This document shows, one piece after another, positions 31,901 to 43,584 of a stretch of DNA of 64,000 nucleotides. The stretch spans positions 372,001 through 436,000 of the forward strand of contig JNVV01000003.1 in assembly GCA_000733355.1 (NCBI GenBank). Reading direction: 5' to 3'. Within the stretch, counting starts at the first letter, position 1; each line of letters opens with the position of its first letter. Source of the DNA: Falciphora oryzae (taxonomy: Eukaryota; Ascomycota; Sordariomycetes; Magnaporthales; Magnaporthaceae). The notes under the pieces were generated by a model. It had not been told where the DNA came from and ran no database searches. It was given only the letters and a program-made list of their open reading frames with translations. The position numbers and the translations under genes are program-made.

Positions 31901-33479
31901 CCGCACAGCACGTTCGGTTCTCGGCACCGCCCCGAACAGTTGGTAACAGCACGTCACTGTTTGCTGCTCCCTGTGGGGTTTTTCTTTTTATACAGTCTGC
32001 TTGATTCCGTCACTGGGCCAGCTCCAACCAACTGCCATCACAGCCCTCCTTCTTTTTCCACCCTCATCGCGGCGAGCCCGAGATGCCGCCACGCTGTTTC
32101 TGGCCAGTCAGCCAACAGGCCTGGGCACCGACCGGGCGGGAGGAATCAAATGTCGCTCAATCCCTCCATCCGCCACGTTCTGTCCGGTTCTATCTTCAAC
32201 CACCTTGGCGCCTAGATAATGGCCCACATGCCCAGGCGCTGGGCGCTCCGTAGTTGGCAGGTGGGAGGACGGTCTTCCTCCAGAGCACCCCTCTTCTCCC
32301 AGCGCGGCGACGGCCGTGGCGGCCTCGAGCCAGCCAACCATTGCCCTTTCCAGAAGTCTTCTGCCTCCCCCAGCCCAGGGTCACTCGCGCTCTCGGTTGC
32401 GTGATCGCGTGCCCACGCTCCCAAGCCCGCGGCCTGCCCATACGGAGCACACAAGCGCCGCAGCGCAGATGCACCGGACTGCCAGATGCGACCGTTTCAA
32501 CCACGGGTGCGCGGGCTCAACAGAAAGCCCGCCGTTCGGCAGACGCCCTCTGCCTGCCACCGCCGCTCCTCCCCTCCATCTCCAGGTGGGTCCGGCGCAC
32601 TTTGCGTCCAGAGCCGCCAAGCTGGACAGCGACGGGCCTACGGCCAAAGCGTCACACCCAAGGTCTTGGTGCCATGGCTTGTGAGACTCTTTGGCTGCTT
32701 CACCCCCTCCGGGCCTGCGGTGATCGAATCCAAGCCGTGAGATGGGGAGGAAGGGAGAAGAGGGTGGGGAGGCGCCCGTTCCTGCCAGTATGAAGTCATA
32801 CCCGGCAGAACGCCCAGGCAGACTGGCCCTGGCCCGTATCTCGGTCCCCATCCCGTCTCCACCGATCCTCCACCACAACCCCCATCGCCGCCGCCGCCGC
32901 TCAGCCTGCTAGTACCGCTGCAATATCTCGGCGATTTGGGGAGCGAGAGAGATTGTCCATCTGGACACGAGTACCTACATACATATACATCATATGCCAC
33001 TCCTTCCCACCCTCGGGAGCACCGGTTCCAATTTCCTCGTCCTTGTTTCCCTGGCTTCTCTTGTCTCTTCAGTCATCGGATCCCAAGGGCTGTCAGGGTT
33101 CACTCGCACCTGGAGCTTAGCTACCCTCTTGAACTTGTTGCCATTCAACGCCCAAGGCTCCGATGCGAAGAGAAGAAGACCAGATGAACACCAGCCAGCC
33201 CAGGTTCACCGAGTCGTCGACCTGCGCTCTCTCGATGCCGTCCCCTTGAATCAGCCACCCATATTTTTGTCTCTCCCCAATATTTGAGCTTTCTTCCCAC
33301 TAGTTCGATAACATCTGGGAGTTAAGGAAGCCTGCCTCTCGCACTTCATATTCATTCATTGCTTCAAGCCACCAGCCCCGCCCGCGGAACTACAAGCCGT
33401 GGGTGCTGGACGGGTTAAAAGGCGCACGCCTTCGTCGCCAGTTACACCCGGGCACCAGGTTTCTGTGATAAGAGCCATC
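28951..33479. other. Long intergenic region upstream of ENA-type ATPase
   Basis: 4.5 kb, back to high GC, with no gene I can support. It contains a 24-base T run at 31404-31427 and pyrimidine-rich blocks. GCCAAG (PacC-type) hexamers occur at 31656, 31733 and 32616, but about this many are expected by chance. Confidence 0.45.
31404..31427 (+). repeat. Homopolymer T run, 24 bases
   Basis: The run is uninterrupted. Its length is likely unstable and hard to sequence exactly. Confidence 0.95.
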
Positions 33480-36400
33480 ATGTCCGACAAGAAGGCCGCG
33501 GAGGACGCGGTGGCGAACCACGTCTCTGGCCAATCCAACAAGCCGCTGTCGCGGCCGGCGCACGCGCTAACGTCTGAGCAGGCCATCGAGGAGCTCAAGG
33601 CGAACCCGGAGGATGGACTGCCCACCGACGAGGCCGGGAAGCGTCTCGGAGAGTATGGACGCAACGAGTTTGGCGAACAGAAGGGCGTCCAGCCACTTCA
33701 GATCTTCATCGCCCAGATCGCTAACGCCATGACGCTTGTGCTTATCCTGGCCATGGCCGCCTCCTTTGGTATCGAGTCCTGGATCGAGGGTGCCGTCGTC
33801 GCCGCTGTCATCACACTAAACATTACGGTTGGTTTCCAGCAGGAACTGAAGGCCGCCAGGACCATGGATTCTCTGCGTTCACTCAGCTCGCCGACCGCCC
33901 AGGCAGTGCGTGAAGGCAGGAACGTCACCGTTCCTACCGTGGAGATCGTCCCTGGAGACATGGTTGAGCTCAAGACCGGCGACACCATCCCGGCCGATGT
34001 GCGCATTGTCGAGGCTGTCAACTTTGAGACCAACGAGGCCCTCCTGACGGGCGAGTCGCTCCCCATCCGAAAGGAAGCCGCCAAGACATTCGAGGATGAC
34101 GCCGGCCCGGGAGACCGGCTCAACGTCGCTTACAGCTCCTCCACTGTCACCAAGGGCCGCGCTAGGGGCATCGTTTTTGCTACCGGAATGTTCACCGAAA
34201 TTGGTCAGATCGCGGCTGCTCTTCGTGGCAAAGACTCGAAGCGGAGGCCTGTCAAGCGCAAGGAGGACGGCTCTGCCGGCTTCCACCGTTACATGCAGGC
34301 CTGGACTCTTACTCTCACCGACGCCGTTGGACGGTTTCTTGGTGTTAATGTTGGCACCCCTTTGCAAAGAAAGCTGGCCAAGCTGGCTGTTGTGCTTTTC
34401 GGAACGGCCATCATTTGCGCCATTATCGTCCTCGGCGCCAACGCGTTCAATACTGCTCAGGAGGTTGTCATCTATGCTGTTGCGACTGGTGTTTCCATGT
34501 TGCCCGCCTCGCTCGTGGTGGTGCTCACGATTACCATGGCGGCCGGCACCAAGCGAATGGTCCAAAGGCACGTTATCGTCCGCAACCTGAAGTCCCTCGA
34601 GGCCCTCGGCGGCGTGACCAACATCTGCTCCGACAAGACTGGAACCCTGACCCAGGGCAACATGGTCGTCCGCAAGGCCTGGATCCCGGGCCAGGGCACG
34701 TACTCGGTCCACAACACGGGTGAGCCGTTCAACCCCACCGTCGGCACCATCGGTCTCCGGCTCGAGCAGCCCCGAGACATCAACTTCCGCGCCCCGGACG
34801 CCGAGGGTACCGCTTTCGCCGAGGGCGAGGCTGTCAAGAAGGTCCAGGAGAACGACCTTCTGCGAAACTACCTCACTATCGCCTCTCTCGCCAACCTAGC
34901 CACCGTTCACCAGACCAAGGAGGGCGAGTGGCACGCCCGTGGTGACCCGACCGAGATTGCTATCCAGGTCTTCGCAACCCGCTTCAACTGGAACCGTCTG
35001 TCGCTTTCGGGCGAAGGCAACCGCTGGCGCCAGCTTGCCGAGTTCCCCTTCGACTCCGACGTCAAGAAGATGTCGGTGATCTTTGAGGACACTGAGACCG
35101 ACGAGACGATTCTTTTCACCAAGGGAGCCACTGAGCGTGTCATCCCCTCGTGCCCCAACATCCAAATGGGTGACAAGATTGTTACCCTGACCAAGGAGAT
35201 TGAGAAGGACATTTTGGCCAACCTCGAGGCGCTCGCTCGTCTTGGGCTCCGCGTTCTGTCGCTGGCCAGCAAGCGCAACCTCGGCAAGGTCGACAACCAC
35301 GACAACCTGGAGCGCAAGGACTTTGAGCACGACCTCGTTTTCCACGGCCTCATCGGCCTGTACGACCCACCTCGCCCCGAGTCGGCGCCGTCTGTCCGCA
35401 TGTTCCACCAGGCCGGTGTCAGCGTCCACATGTTGACTGGTGACCACCCGGAGACTGCCCGTGCTATTGCCATCGAGGTGAGCCGGCGTTTTGTCGCGTG
35501 CTTTCCAACTCTTCTGGGCTGGTGTCCGAATTGGAGTGCTAATTACAGAATTGTGCCACATTAGGTCGGCATCCTGCCATCTCGTATGGGCGAGATCTCG
35601 GCCGATGTAGCCAAGACCATGGTAATGGCCGCGAGCGATTTCGACAAGCTCACCGACGACCAGATCGACCGCCTCCCACGTCTTCCTCTCGTTGTCGCTC
35701 GCTGCGCCCCTAACACAAAGGTCCGCATGATCGAGGCACTGCACAGGCGCAAGCGCTTCGTTGCCATGACCGGCGACGGTGTCAACGACTCGCCGTCTCT
35801 GAAGCGCGCCGATGTGGGTATAGCCATGGGAGAGAGTGGATCTGATGTGGCCAAGGAGGCCTCAGACATTGTTCTCACTAGTAAGCATCTCAGACCCAGT
35901 ACAAAGTTATCTAGACCCGGCCTGTAACTAACACATACATGCAGATGACAACTTCGCCTCGATCCTCAACGCCGTCGAAGAAGGTCGCCGCATGTTTGAC
36001 AACATCCAGAAGTTCGTCCTGCACGTGCTTGCCTGCAATGTGGCACAGGCTGCTACTCTTCTCATCGGCCTGGTCTTCAAGGACGAGAGCGGACTGTCTG
36101 TGTTCCCGTTGGCTCCCGTTGAGGTCATGTGGATTATCATGTAAGCATATTCTTTCCCTTCTGTGCCTTCTGGAACTCCTAGGGGAGGCTATACTATCTT
36201 TGATCTCTGATCTTGTACTGACCCGCGATTTTGCAGGATCACTTCTGGTCTTCCCGACATGGCCCTCGGATTTGAAGTCGCTGCGCCTGATATCTTGGAC
36301 AGGCCGCCCCAGGACGTGAGTTTTCCAATATTATAAGCACCGCAAAAGTGATTGGGAAGCTAACAACGGCACGCGATGGATTGTAGATGAAAGCCGGAAT

Positions 36401-37061
36401 CTTCACCTGGGAGCTGATGCTTGACATGCTCGTGTACGGTTTGTGGACTGCCGCGCTCTGCCTGGGCACCTTCGTGCTTGTCATGTTCCGATTCGGCGAT
36501 GGCGACTTCGGCGAGAACTGCAACAACACCTACAGCGACCGATGCGACACCGTCTTCCGCGCCCGCGCCACGACCTTCGCCGCCCTGACCTGGTTTGCCC
36601 TTTTCCTTGCCTGGGAGATGTTGAACATGCGCCGGTCTTTCTTCCGCATGCAGCCCAAGTCCAAGAAGTACTTCACGCAGTGGCTCTTCGACGTCTGGCG
36701 CAACAAGCTTCTCTTCTGGGCCATCGTCGCCGGCTTTGTCACCATATTCCCCCTCATGTACATCCCCGTCATCAACACGGTCGTCTTCAAGCATGCGCCC
36801 ATCACCTGGGAATGGGGTGTCGTTTTCGTCGCCGCCTTCCTCTTCTTCCTCGGCTGCGAGGCCTGGAAATGGGCCAAGCGTGTCTACTTCAGGCGACAGG
36901 CCAAGAAGGCCCAGCCCTACGGCAGGCATGACCTGGAGTCCCGTGTCTTCGCTGCCTACTTCAACCTCAGCGGCGTTGCCCTTAGCTCTGGCTCGGAGAG
37001 CCCCACGCTCGGAAGCAGGACCAACACTGGCGAGAAGGCCGTCTCGAAGGAGAAGAACTAG
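33480..37061 (+). CDS. ena1: ENA-type Na+/K+-exporting P-type ATPase (type IID)
   Basis: I read join(33480..35477, 35565..35880, 35945..36140, 36237..36315, 36387..37061), 1087 residues. The four introns have GTGAGC, GTAAGC, GTAAGC and GTGAGT donors and CAG/TAG acceptors. Motifs: TGES at 190-193 (actuator), phosphorylated Asp385 in CSDKTGT, TGDHPETA near 653, and GDGVND at 736-741. Membrane helices lie near 80-130, 310-350 and in the C-terminal third. The N-terminal cation-ATPase segment and IVLTNDNFASILNAVEEGRR fit ENA/exitus natru pumps of fungi, which export Na+ or K+ across the plasma membrane under salt or alkaline stress. The usual junction sequence there is TDDNF; here the spliced codon gives Asn. 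A regulatory role for the long upstream region is plausible but not shown. Confidence 0.95.
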
Positions 37062-38306
37062 AGGTCTCGGGGACGGGCGATGATACTCGGGAGAGTGGGG
37101 AATCCAGCTTGCGTCTCTCGAAAACGAGAGCAACGCCCGAGGATGGGCGAATGGCAAGGCTGGATTGCGAACGAGGCAATTCGGATTCAAGATTGCTTGA
37201 AAGGATCGGAAAGGGGAAATGGAAGGACGCAAGTATAAATACCTCGTAGGTCACTCCGGAAGACCGAGGACCTTGGCTTTCTTTGTTTTTGATGCTCTAT
37301 CTGCATGCTCTATGTTCTACTCGAGGTTCGAGGAACGAGGATACCAAGAGCGAGATGACGCTGTTTATACGTTTTATACCACATGATGATAACTGGACAC
37401 GCGGCGAATGAGAATTGCAACGAAAACAGCAAAACCGTAAATTTCGCTGTGCTTTGTTTGTGAACTGTATTGAACGCATACGCTATTTCGTCTATAGCGA
37501 CCAAAGTCCAAGTCAGGTCCATGGCCTTGCCGACGATGCACGCGCCTTTTTTGGTTACTTATCCACCCATCTCCTCGACCCAATAGTCTCCGAATCGTGT
37601 GAGTAAGATCCGTAAAGACAAAGAAAGCCAGTCCGAGAAAGGCCGGAGACAATGGCGACGTCAGACCAAACCGTGCCCATGCGAGAGGATCATCCAACAC
37701 GCCGAAATTCTGGGTCGCAAATGGCCCCGCAGATTTTCGAAGATCATGTCGTCGGTGGTGTGAGATGGGGCTCCCCGTTCTCTCCAACTCCACTGTCTCC
37801 CTCTGCTAGCTGCATCTTCATGATTCCTCGGCAAGCTCCGAGGACGGGAATGTGCAGTTGTTGGGCGTCTGCTCTCCCCTGGGCCCTGCGGCTCTTTCAA
37901 ACGGTCAGCCCAGACTTGACTGGACTCGTCCGAATTCATTAGCGGCCAAAGACCCACCCGCGAACAATGGAATGGGCCTGTGCTGACGCGTGCCTTGGCA
38001 GCCAAACAGGTGCGCGCCTCTCGTCAGCGGGGACTGAGCATGTTTCTGCCGTATCAGATCCCTTCCCATTTCCGTCGGTTGGGCCAAAGGAATTTCTGTT
38101 TCCATCTGGCACCGTTTGGTTTTTTCGCTCCAGGGAAAGCGTAGCTCCCCGTCAAATCATAAAACTTTGTTTCTCCTCGATGGTCACGAACTGAGAAAGC
38201 CAGACTCCATCCGCGATGGTTTCCGCGATCCGCCGCCGCGAAACGTGACCCTGTCTCCCCTTTCCCTCCTCCATCTTTGCGATCGCGAAAGCGACGAGTT
38301 GCTAGG
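37062..38306. other. Intergenic between ENA-type and ZIP genes
   Basis: 1.2 kb with no recognisable gene. It should hold the 3' UTR of the ATPase gene and the promoter of the ZIP gene. Confidence 0.5.
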
Positions 38307-39922
38307 ATGAATGTGTCCAGCTTAGCTCCCCAAGGTCCGCTATATCTCCTAATCAATCTATCTCCCGATGAATCCCGGCTGTGTGGTTGGCTGACCTCTA
38401 GCTCATGGGATAGACTTCTCTTGGTCTTCGATCCCCACGGAATTGCTCGCCGCGGAGCTGGCGAGACGAGACGATGGCGGAGACTCGAAGCCCCAGTGCG
38501 GCAGCAAGGAGCGCGGTCACTACGACACAACCCTCCATGTCCTTGCTCTGGGCCTCATTCTATTACTGAGCACTCTCTGTACGCCAGACCATCCCGCCAG
38601 CCGACCCCCAGTCGACCCAGCCTGTGGGCTAGCGCCCTATTAGAGATCGTGCTTTTGGGCTAACTAATTGGACGTCTGTCACTCCACCAGCGTGCGCCTT
38701 CCCGCTCATTTCGTCCAGCCGCTCCAAGGGCCGCCGCCAGAGCAAGATAGTATTCATCTGCCAGCACTTTGGAACGGGCGTTCTCATCGCAACGGCCTTC
38801 GTCCACCTCCTGCCGACTGCATTCATATCCCTGACCGATCCATGCCTTCCGTACATCTTCAGCAAAGGCTACACGGCATTCCCCGGCCTGATCGCAATGG
38901 TGTCGGCCTTGATAGTCGTCTCGCTCGAATCATACCTCACCACCCGCGGCGGCGCAACCCACAGCCACGCACATGACGTATGGGAGGAGGACGACGAGGG
39001 GACGGCGGAAGAAGAGATGTCACACGGCACGCTGGATGGCGGGGATAGGGGCGGGACGCTTGGGCTCTCTGCCCGGCGCGAGCGGCGACCTTCCAATATC
39101 GCACTCGACGAATTTGGCGACACCGAGGGCCTGATGGCTGGCGCATCACCGCTCCCGGGGTCGACGCCGCTGCCGCGGACCCCGAATGGGAACGGGCCGC
39201 GCCCGCAAAACGGCAACCAACACAATGGCCAAGGCGACGACGGCAGGGACTCGCTAGACTCAGAGGAGTCCCTGGACCTGGAACTGAATCTGAACGAGCT
39301 CGATCCTTCCGCCGAGCTGAACACCAAGACAGCGGCCCAGCGCAGACCCCTGACGCAGCGCGGCGAGCAGCGGCCGGCCTCGCCCGGGGGCGACGGCTCG
39401 TCGCTGCCGCAGATGCCGTCGCCGGAGGAGCAGCGGCGACTGCTCCTGCAATGCGTGCTCCTAGAAGCAGGGATTCTGTTCCACAGCATTTTTATCGGGA
39501 TGGCTCTTTCGGTCGCCACGGGCCCGCCGTTCGTGGTGTTCCTCGTCGCCATCTCGTTCCACCAATCCTTCGAAGGCCTGGCGCTGGGCTCGCGCATCGC
39601 GGCGCTGCACTTCCCGCGGTCGTCGCCGCGCCCCTGGCTGATGGTTCTGGCCTACGGCACGACCACCCCGATAGGGCAGGCCATCGGCCTGCTCGTGCAC
39701 AACATGTACGACCCCATGAGCCAGACGGGCCTGCTGATGGTCGGGTTCATGAACGCCATCAGCGCCGGCCTGCTGCTCTTCGCGGGGCTTGTGCAGCTGC
39801 TCGCCGAGGACTTTTTGAGCGAGAAGAGCTACAAGACACTACACGGGAAGAGGAGGCTGCACGCTTTCCTGGCGGTTTTTGGGGGCGCGACGCTGATGGC
39901 TATTGTCGGCGCTTTTGCGTGA
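38307..39922 (+). CDS. ZIP family metal (zinc) transporter
   Basis: I read join(38307..38334, 38402..38578, 38691..39922), 478 residues. Exons 2 and 3 are firm. The 28-nt first exon (MNVSSLAPQ) is the best frame-keeping choice, but its donor GTCCGC is weak. Helices: HVLALGLILLLSTL, KIVFICQHFGTGVLIATAFVHLLPTAF and LIAMVSALIVVSLESYL. Then a cytosolic loop of about 150 residues starts with a His motif (HSHAHD). Then come LEAGILFHSIFIGMALSV and the signature helix FHQSFEGLALGSRI with the metal-binding H-x3-E. The architecture is that of plasma-membrane ZIP proteins such as Zrt1/Zrt2, which import zinc or iron. The central loop is much longer than in yeast Zrt1 and is acidic and Pro/Gly-rich. Metal specificity is not certain. 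Confidence 0.9.
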
Positions 39923-40986
39923 ACTCTATATTCATTGTATACCAGTTATCTGTATGCCTCGGTCGACTGTATCATAAAGATTCCCTGGCTTGCGCGGCCT
40001 ATCGCCTCGATATTTTTGGTTTCTGTTCCAGCCAATACCCTTGTTGACTTTACGTATTCTTCCCCTTTGGATCCACGTAGAGCTGCCTCCCGTCACCATT
40101 CCTTGACCACATTGGGATGGCTCGATACGACAGCAAGTCCTCCAAAAACCCAATGGTGCCACCATGCGTTCCAAATGTGCGTTCATTGGCAGCCATGGCA
40201 GGCCAGAGATTATCAAGGGAGTCCCTCGGCGGCTCCAGGCCCCGTCAACCAGATGGCGGGTCTCACCTCTTAGAAACACAATGGCAATCCAGTGGCCAAG
40301 TGCGGCTGGAATGGAAGGAGTTGCATAACCCCGATTTGGCGCACCGGAGGATGGCTCCCTTGGTGACACAGGACGAGCGAGGTTCTTGTTATTCTTGATT
40401 CCATGTCATTTCCGCAGCCAGGAAAGATCAATATCCGTCAATGATGGCTGCCATTGAAATTGAAGAGACGCGTGGGGTTGCGCCAACTCAATCATGTGGC
40501 TCCTCAGAGCCCCTTTCTGTCACTGCGAGAGACTCTTGACTCGAGCCAAAGCTTCCTCGTTTGTGAGATGTGGCTTCAAGGCGCTCTGGCTTGCTGCAGG
40601 AACCCGGCCGCCTCTCCATCTCCGCCCATCAGGGCAATCAATTGGAAGCTGAGCATGGGGTAGCTCAGCTGTTAGCCAGTGACGCCCAAGCGGGGGACGC
40701 GCACCGCCCCTGAATGGGTTTGGCGGGGCTGCGGGTGCACTGACCGGCCTGGTGTCCCCACTGGTCTGCTTCAGGTCGTCGAGCTGGCCTGGAGCGGGCG
40801 ACCGGAATTCATTGAATTGACAGGAGACCTGTCCTCTCCCCTTTTCCGTCTACCACCCACATCGCCATCCCGACGCCCAACAACGTCAATTTGGCGGCCA
40901 CATCTTAGCCTGCTTCTGGCCGTCTCGTCTGTTCTACCAGCAGCCTCCCCCCACCCGTATTGATCCCGTCCGCCTCGACCAGCAAA
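39923..40986. other. Intergenic
   Basis: 1.06 kb with no recognisable gene. Pyrimidine-rich sequence (40830-40960) precedes the next start codon. Confidence 0.5.
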
Positions 40987-43584
40987 ATGGCGGAGGACAA
41001 GCCAGCGGCCAGCTCGCCCGAGCTGCAGGAGCCCGAGGGCTTCTCCGAGGAGGAGCGCGCTCTCTTCGAGAAGCTCAAGATCGGCCAGGAGGGCGGCATG
41101 CCCATGCCGACCTTCATCAAGCCCAGCGACGTGCGCACCAGGACCGCCTCCCTGGCCGAGGGCATCTTCGAGCAGTGGCGCACCCTGCAGGCCCTGGTCG
41201 AGCGCCACGAGCCGACTCTGCAGCGCCGCTGGGCCGGCATCAAGCAGAAGAAGAAGCGCAGGGAGCTGCTGCAGGCCGCCGCCCGCGGCCTCGAGAACGC
41301 CGCCGCCGCCGCTGCCGCCGACGAGGACGCCAAGGCCGAGGCGGCCAAGTGGACCATGCCCGAGACGCACCGCCCCGACATCGACATCTGGCGGGATGTG
41401 CGCGAGGCCGGGTCCGAGGACAACCTGTTTGCCGCCTCGGATCCGGTGCGCCGCTGTGCCTTCCTGTGGCCGCATCTCAACCTGGACGACCTGGGCCGCA
41501 CCGAGCGCCCGCTGCTGCTCATGTTCGCGGCCCGCGGCAAGAACCCGCCCCATGCCTTCGCGGCTGCCGACCTGGAGCGCGCCCGGTTCGCCATGGACTC
41601 GCTCGCGCTGATGCCGCACTACCTCAACCGCTACACCATGATGTTCACGGACCGCACCGACCCCGCAAAGTACGGCGAGCTCGTTCCCTGGCGGGACCTG
41701 CCCGAGGACTCCCCCGAGAAGTGGCTGTTTGAGAGGCGCGGCATCCACCCGGGCGAGGGTCTGTGGCTGCTCGAGATCCAGGACATCACCTACCGCTTCC
41801 TCGTCAACGCTTGCAAGAAGATCCTGCACGACATTCCCGAAGACAAGCTGCTGGAGTACCCCGTCATCGCCGCCTCGGGAGAGACCCCGGCCGAGGGCGC
41901 CATCAGCGAGACAACGCCGCAACATGGCGGCGAGTACACCTCCCTCATCACCCACATCATCGAGGAGCCGTACCGCTCCCCCGCGAGACTCGACCGTGAT
42001 CTGCTCGAGCACCCGGTCGGGGCACGCCTGCAGGAGGCCAGGGATCACTTGCTCGCGCTGCGCGAGGACCCGGCCTACTTTGCGGCCTGCCTGCAGGACT
42101 GGGCGACGCACAGGCGCGAGCAGCTGCTCGATGCGGATGGCAACCCCCACCCCATCCTGGCCAAGAGCCCGACCACCTTCTGGTCGCGTGTTGTCAACCG
42201 CGTTGTCGGCACCGCCCTCCTCGACGTGGCTGAGTGGGACCTTGTCCACGACAAGGTCCTGACCCTGACACGCCTGTTGGACCAGTACGACGGCAAGCTT
42301 GATGAAAACGCCGACCTCCCGCCCGAGCTGGCCTTTGCCTTCTACACGCTCGACCACCATGTCGAGCAGCTCAAGGCCGGGCCCTTCACCAACATCACCA
42401 TGGGTCTAGTCGCGAGCCCTCCCATGCGGCCCTACTTCCAACTCGTGACCCCGAGCGGCGCTGATGACAGGACCTTGGCCATCACGGCGGTCGAGGAGGC
42501 ACCCGCGGAGGAGTCAACGCGCGTTCTCATCCGCCGGCTGGGCGTGGTGCAGGATGAGAAGCAGCGCCAAGTTGTCGGTCTGCCCGGGGCCCTCGACGAG
42601 CTCGAGTACCACATCGCGGCGCACCCTGAAGCTCGCCTCAAGATCACCCCCTGGGTAGCGAACCAGGTGGCGTCGCTGGCCGTGTTTGCGCGCGTGCTGA
42701 GGCAGGTCGAGCTGTTCCAGCCGTGGGCGGCGCGATTCGGTGCTGACGTGCAGGAGAAGGAGACCCGTGAGGCGCTTGAGCAGCACCTCCAGCGGAGCGT
42801 CGCGGCCGCCGGTATCCCGCGCGTGACGCAATATGAGGTCAGCGACCGTGTCGTGGCGCTGGGCATCCCCGAGAAGGGCCGATTCGACTACCCGCTCGTT
42901 GTAGACCTTTCCAACAAGGCCGCGGTTGAGGCCGCAGCTGAGCAGGTCCGCCGCGCCGAGGTTGCTCTCGATGGATTCTGGGGCAGAGTAAAAGCCGAGC
43001 TTGAGAGGGCGGGCGGTATGACTGGCTCCCTCAAGGAGATCTTTGGCAGCCCTCTGCGTCGTTTCGCCAGCACGGCAGCAGCGGCCAAGGATGCTTCTAA
43101 GGGACAGGCCAAGGCAAAGAACTCGAAGACGAACGGCGCCGCCGCAAAGGTCAACGGCGAGGCGGAGGAGGGCAACGAAGAGGCTGCGGGAGACAGCGAC
43201 GCTAACAGCAGCGCCAAAGCCGACAGCATCAAGAAGATCAGGGTCGGGAAGCGGGAGCTCAAGGTGTTCAACTCCCTCTTCCACGAGCCCTTCGTCGGCC
43301 AATCGGGCGGCAAGCCCGCCGAGATCCCCTGGGCCGAGTTCGTTCACGCCATGCATGCCGTCGGCTTCACCGTGACCAAACTCTACGGCTCGGCCTGGCT
43401 GTTTGTGCGGCCCGCCGACGCGGACTCCGATAGCGGTGACGCGACGAAGAAGGCCACGACGATGCTTGTTCAGGAGCCCTACACGGCTGCCAACAAGATT
43501 TTGCCGACCGCGGCCAGGGTCATTGGCCGGAGACTGGCGTGGAACCTTGGATGGGAGAGGGCTACGTTTGAGCTCAGCGAGTAG
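40987..43584 (+). CDS. Conserved fungal protein with HicA-like C-terminal pattern
   Basis: Single exon, 865 residues, starting MAEDKPAASSPELQEPEG. I do not recognise a named family for the main body. It is Ala/Glu/Arg-rich and mostly helical, with a coiled-coil-like stretch near residues 85-125 (KQKKKRRELLQAAARGLENA). Conserved-looking segments around 140-330 include CAFLWPHLNLDDLGRTERPL and GIHPGEGLWLLEIQDITYRF. A Lys/Ala/Glu linker (about 695-745) leads to a C-terminal domain at about 748-865. Its order is helix WAEFVHAMHAVGF, strand VTKLYGSAWLFVRP, strand TMLVQEP and helix ARVIGRRLAWNLGW, which recalls HicA-type alpha-beta-beta-beta-alpha folds. The match is by pattern only. No signal peptide or membrane helix is seen. 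The high GC of codon positions is normal for this window. Confidence 0.85.
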   Translation: MAEDKPAASSPELQEPEGFSEEERALFEKLKIGQEGGMPMPTFIKPSDVRTRTASLAEGIFEQWRTLQALVERHEPTLQRRWAGIKQKKKRRELLQAAARGLENAAAAAAADEDAKAEAAKWTMPETHRPDIDIWRDVREAGSEDNLFAASDPVRRCAFLWPHLNLDDLGRTERPLLLMFAARGKNPPHAFAAADLERARFAMDSLALMPHYLNRYTMMFTDRTDPAKYGELVPWRDLPEDSPEKWLFERRGIHPGEGLWLLEIQDITYRFLVNACKKILHDIPEDKLLEYPVIAASGETPAEGAISETTPQHGGEYTSLITHIIEEPYRSPARLDRDLLEHPVGARLQEARDHLLALREDPAYFAACLQDWATHRREQLLDADGNPHPILAKSPTTFWSRVVNRVVGTALLDVAEWDLVHDKVLTLTRLLDQYDGKLDENADLPPELAFAFYTLDHHVEQLKAGPFTNITMGLVASPPMRPYFQLVTPSGADDRTLAITAVEEAPAEESTRVLIRRLGVVQDEKQRQVVGLPGALDELEYHIAAHPEARLKITPWVANQVASLAVFARVLRQVELFQPWAARFGADVQEKETREALEQHLQRSVAAAGIPRVTQYEVSDRVVALGIPEKGRFDYPLVVDLSNKAAVEAAAEQVRRAEVALDGFWGRVKAELERAGGMTGSLKEIFGSPLRRFASTAAAAKDASKGQAKAKNSKTNGAAAKVNGEAEEGNEEAAGDSDANSSAKADSIKKIRVGKRELKVFNSLFHEPFVGQSGGKPAEIPWAEFVHAMHAVGFTVTKLYGSAWLFVRPADADSDSGDATKKATTMLVQEPYTAANKILPTAARVIGRRLAWNLGWERATFELSE

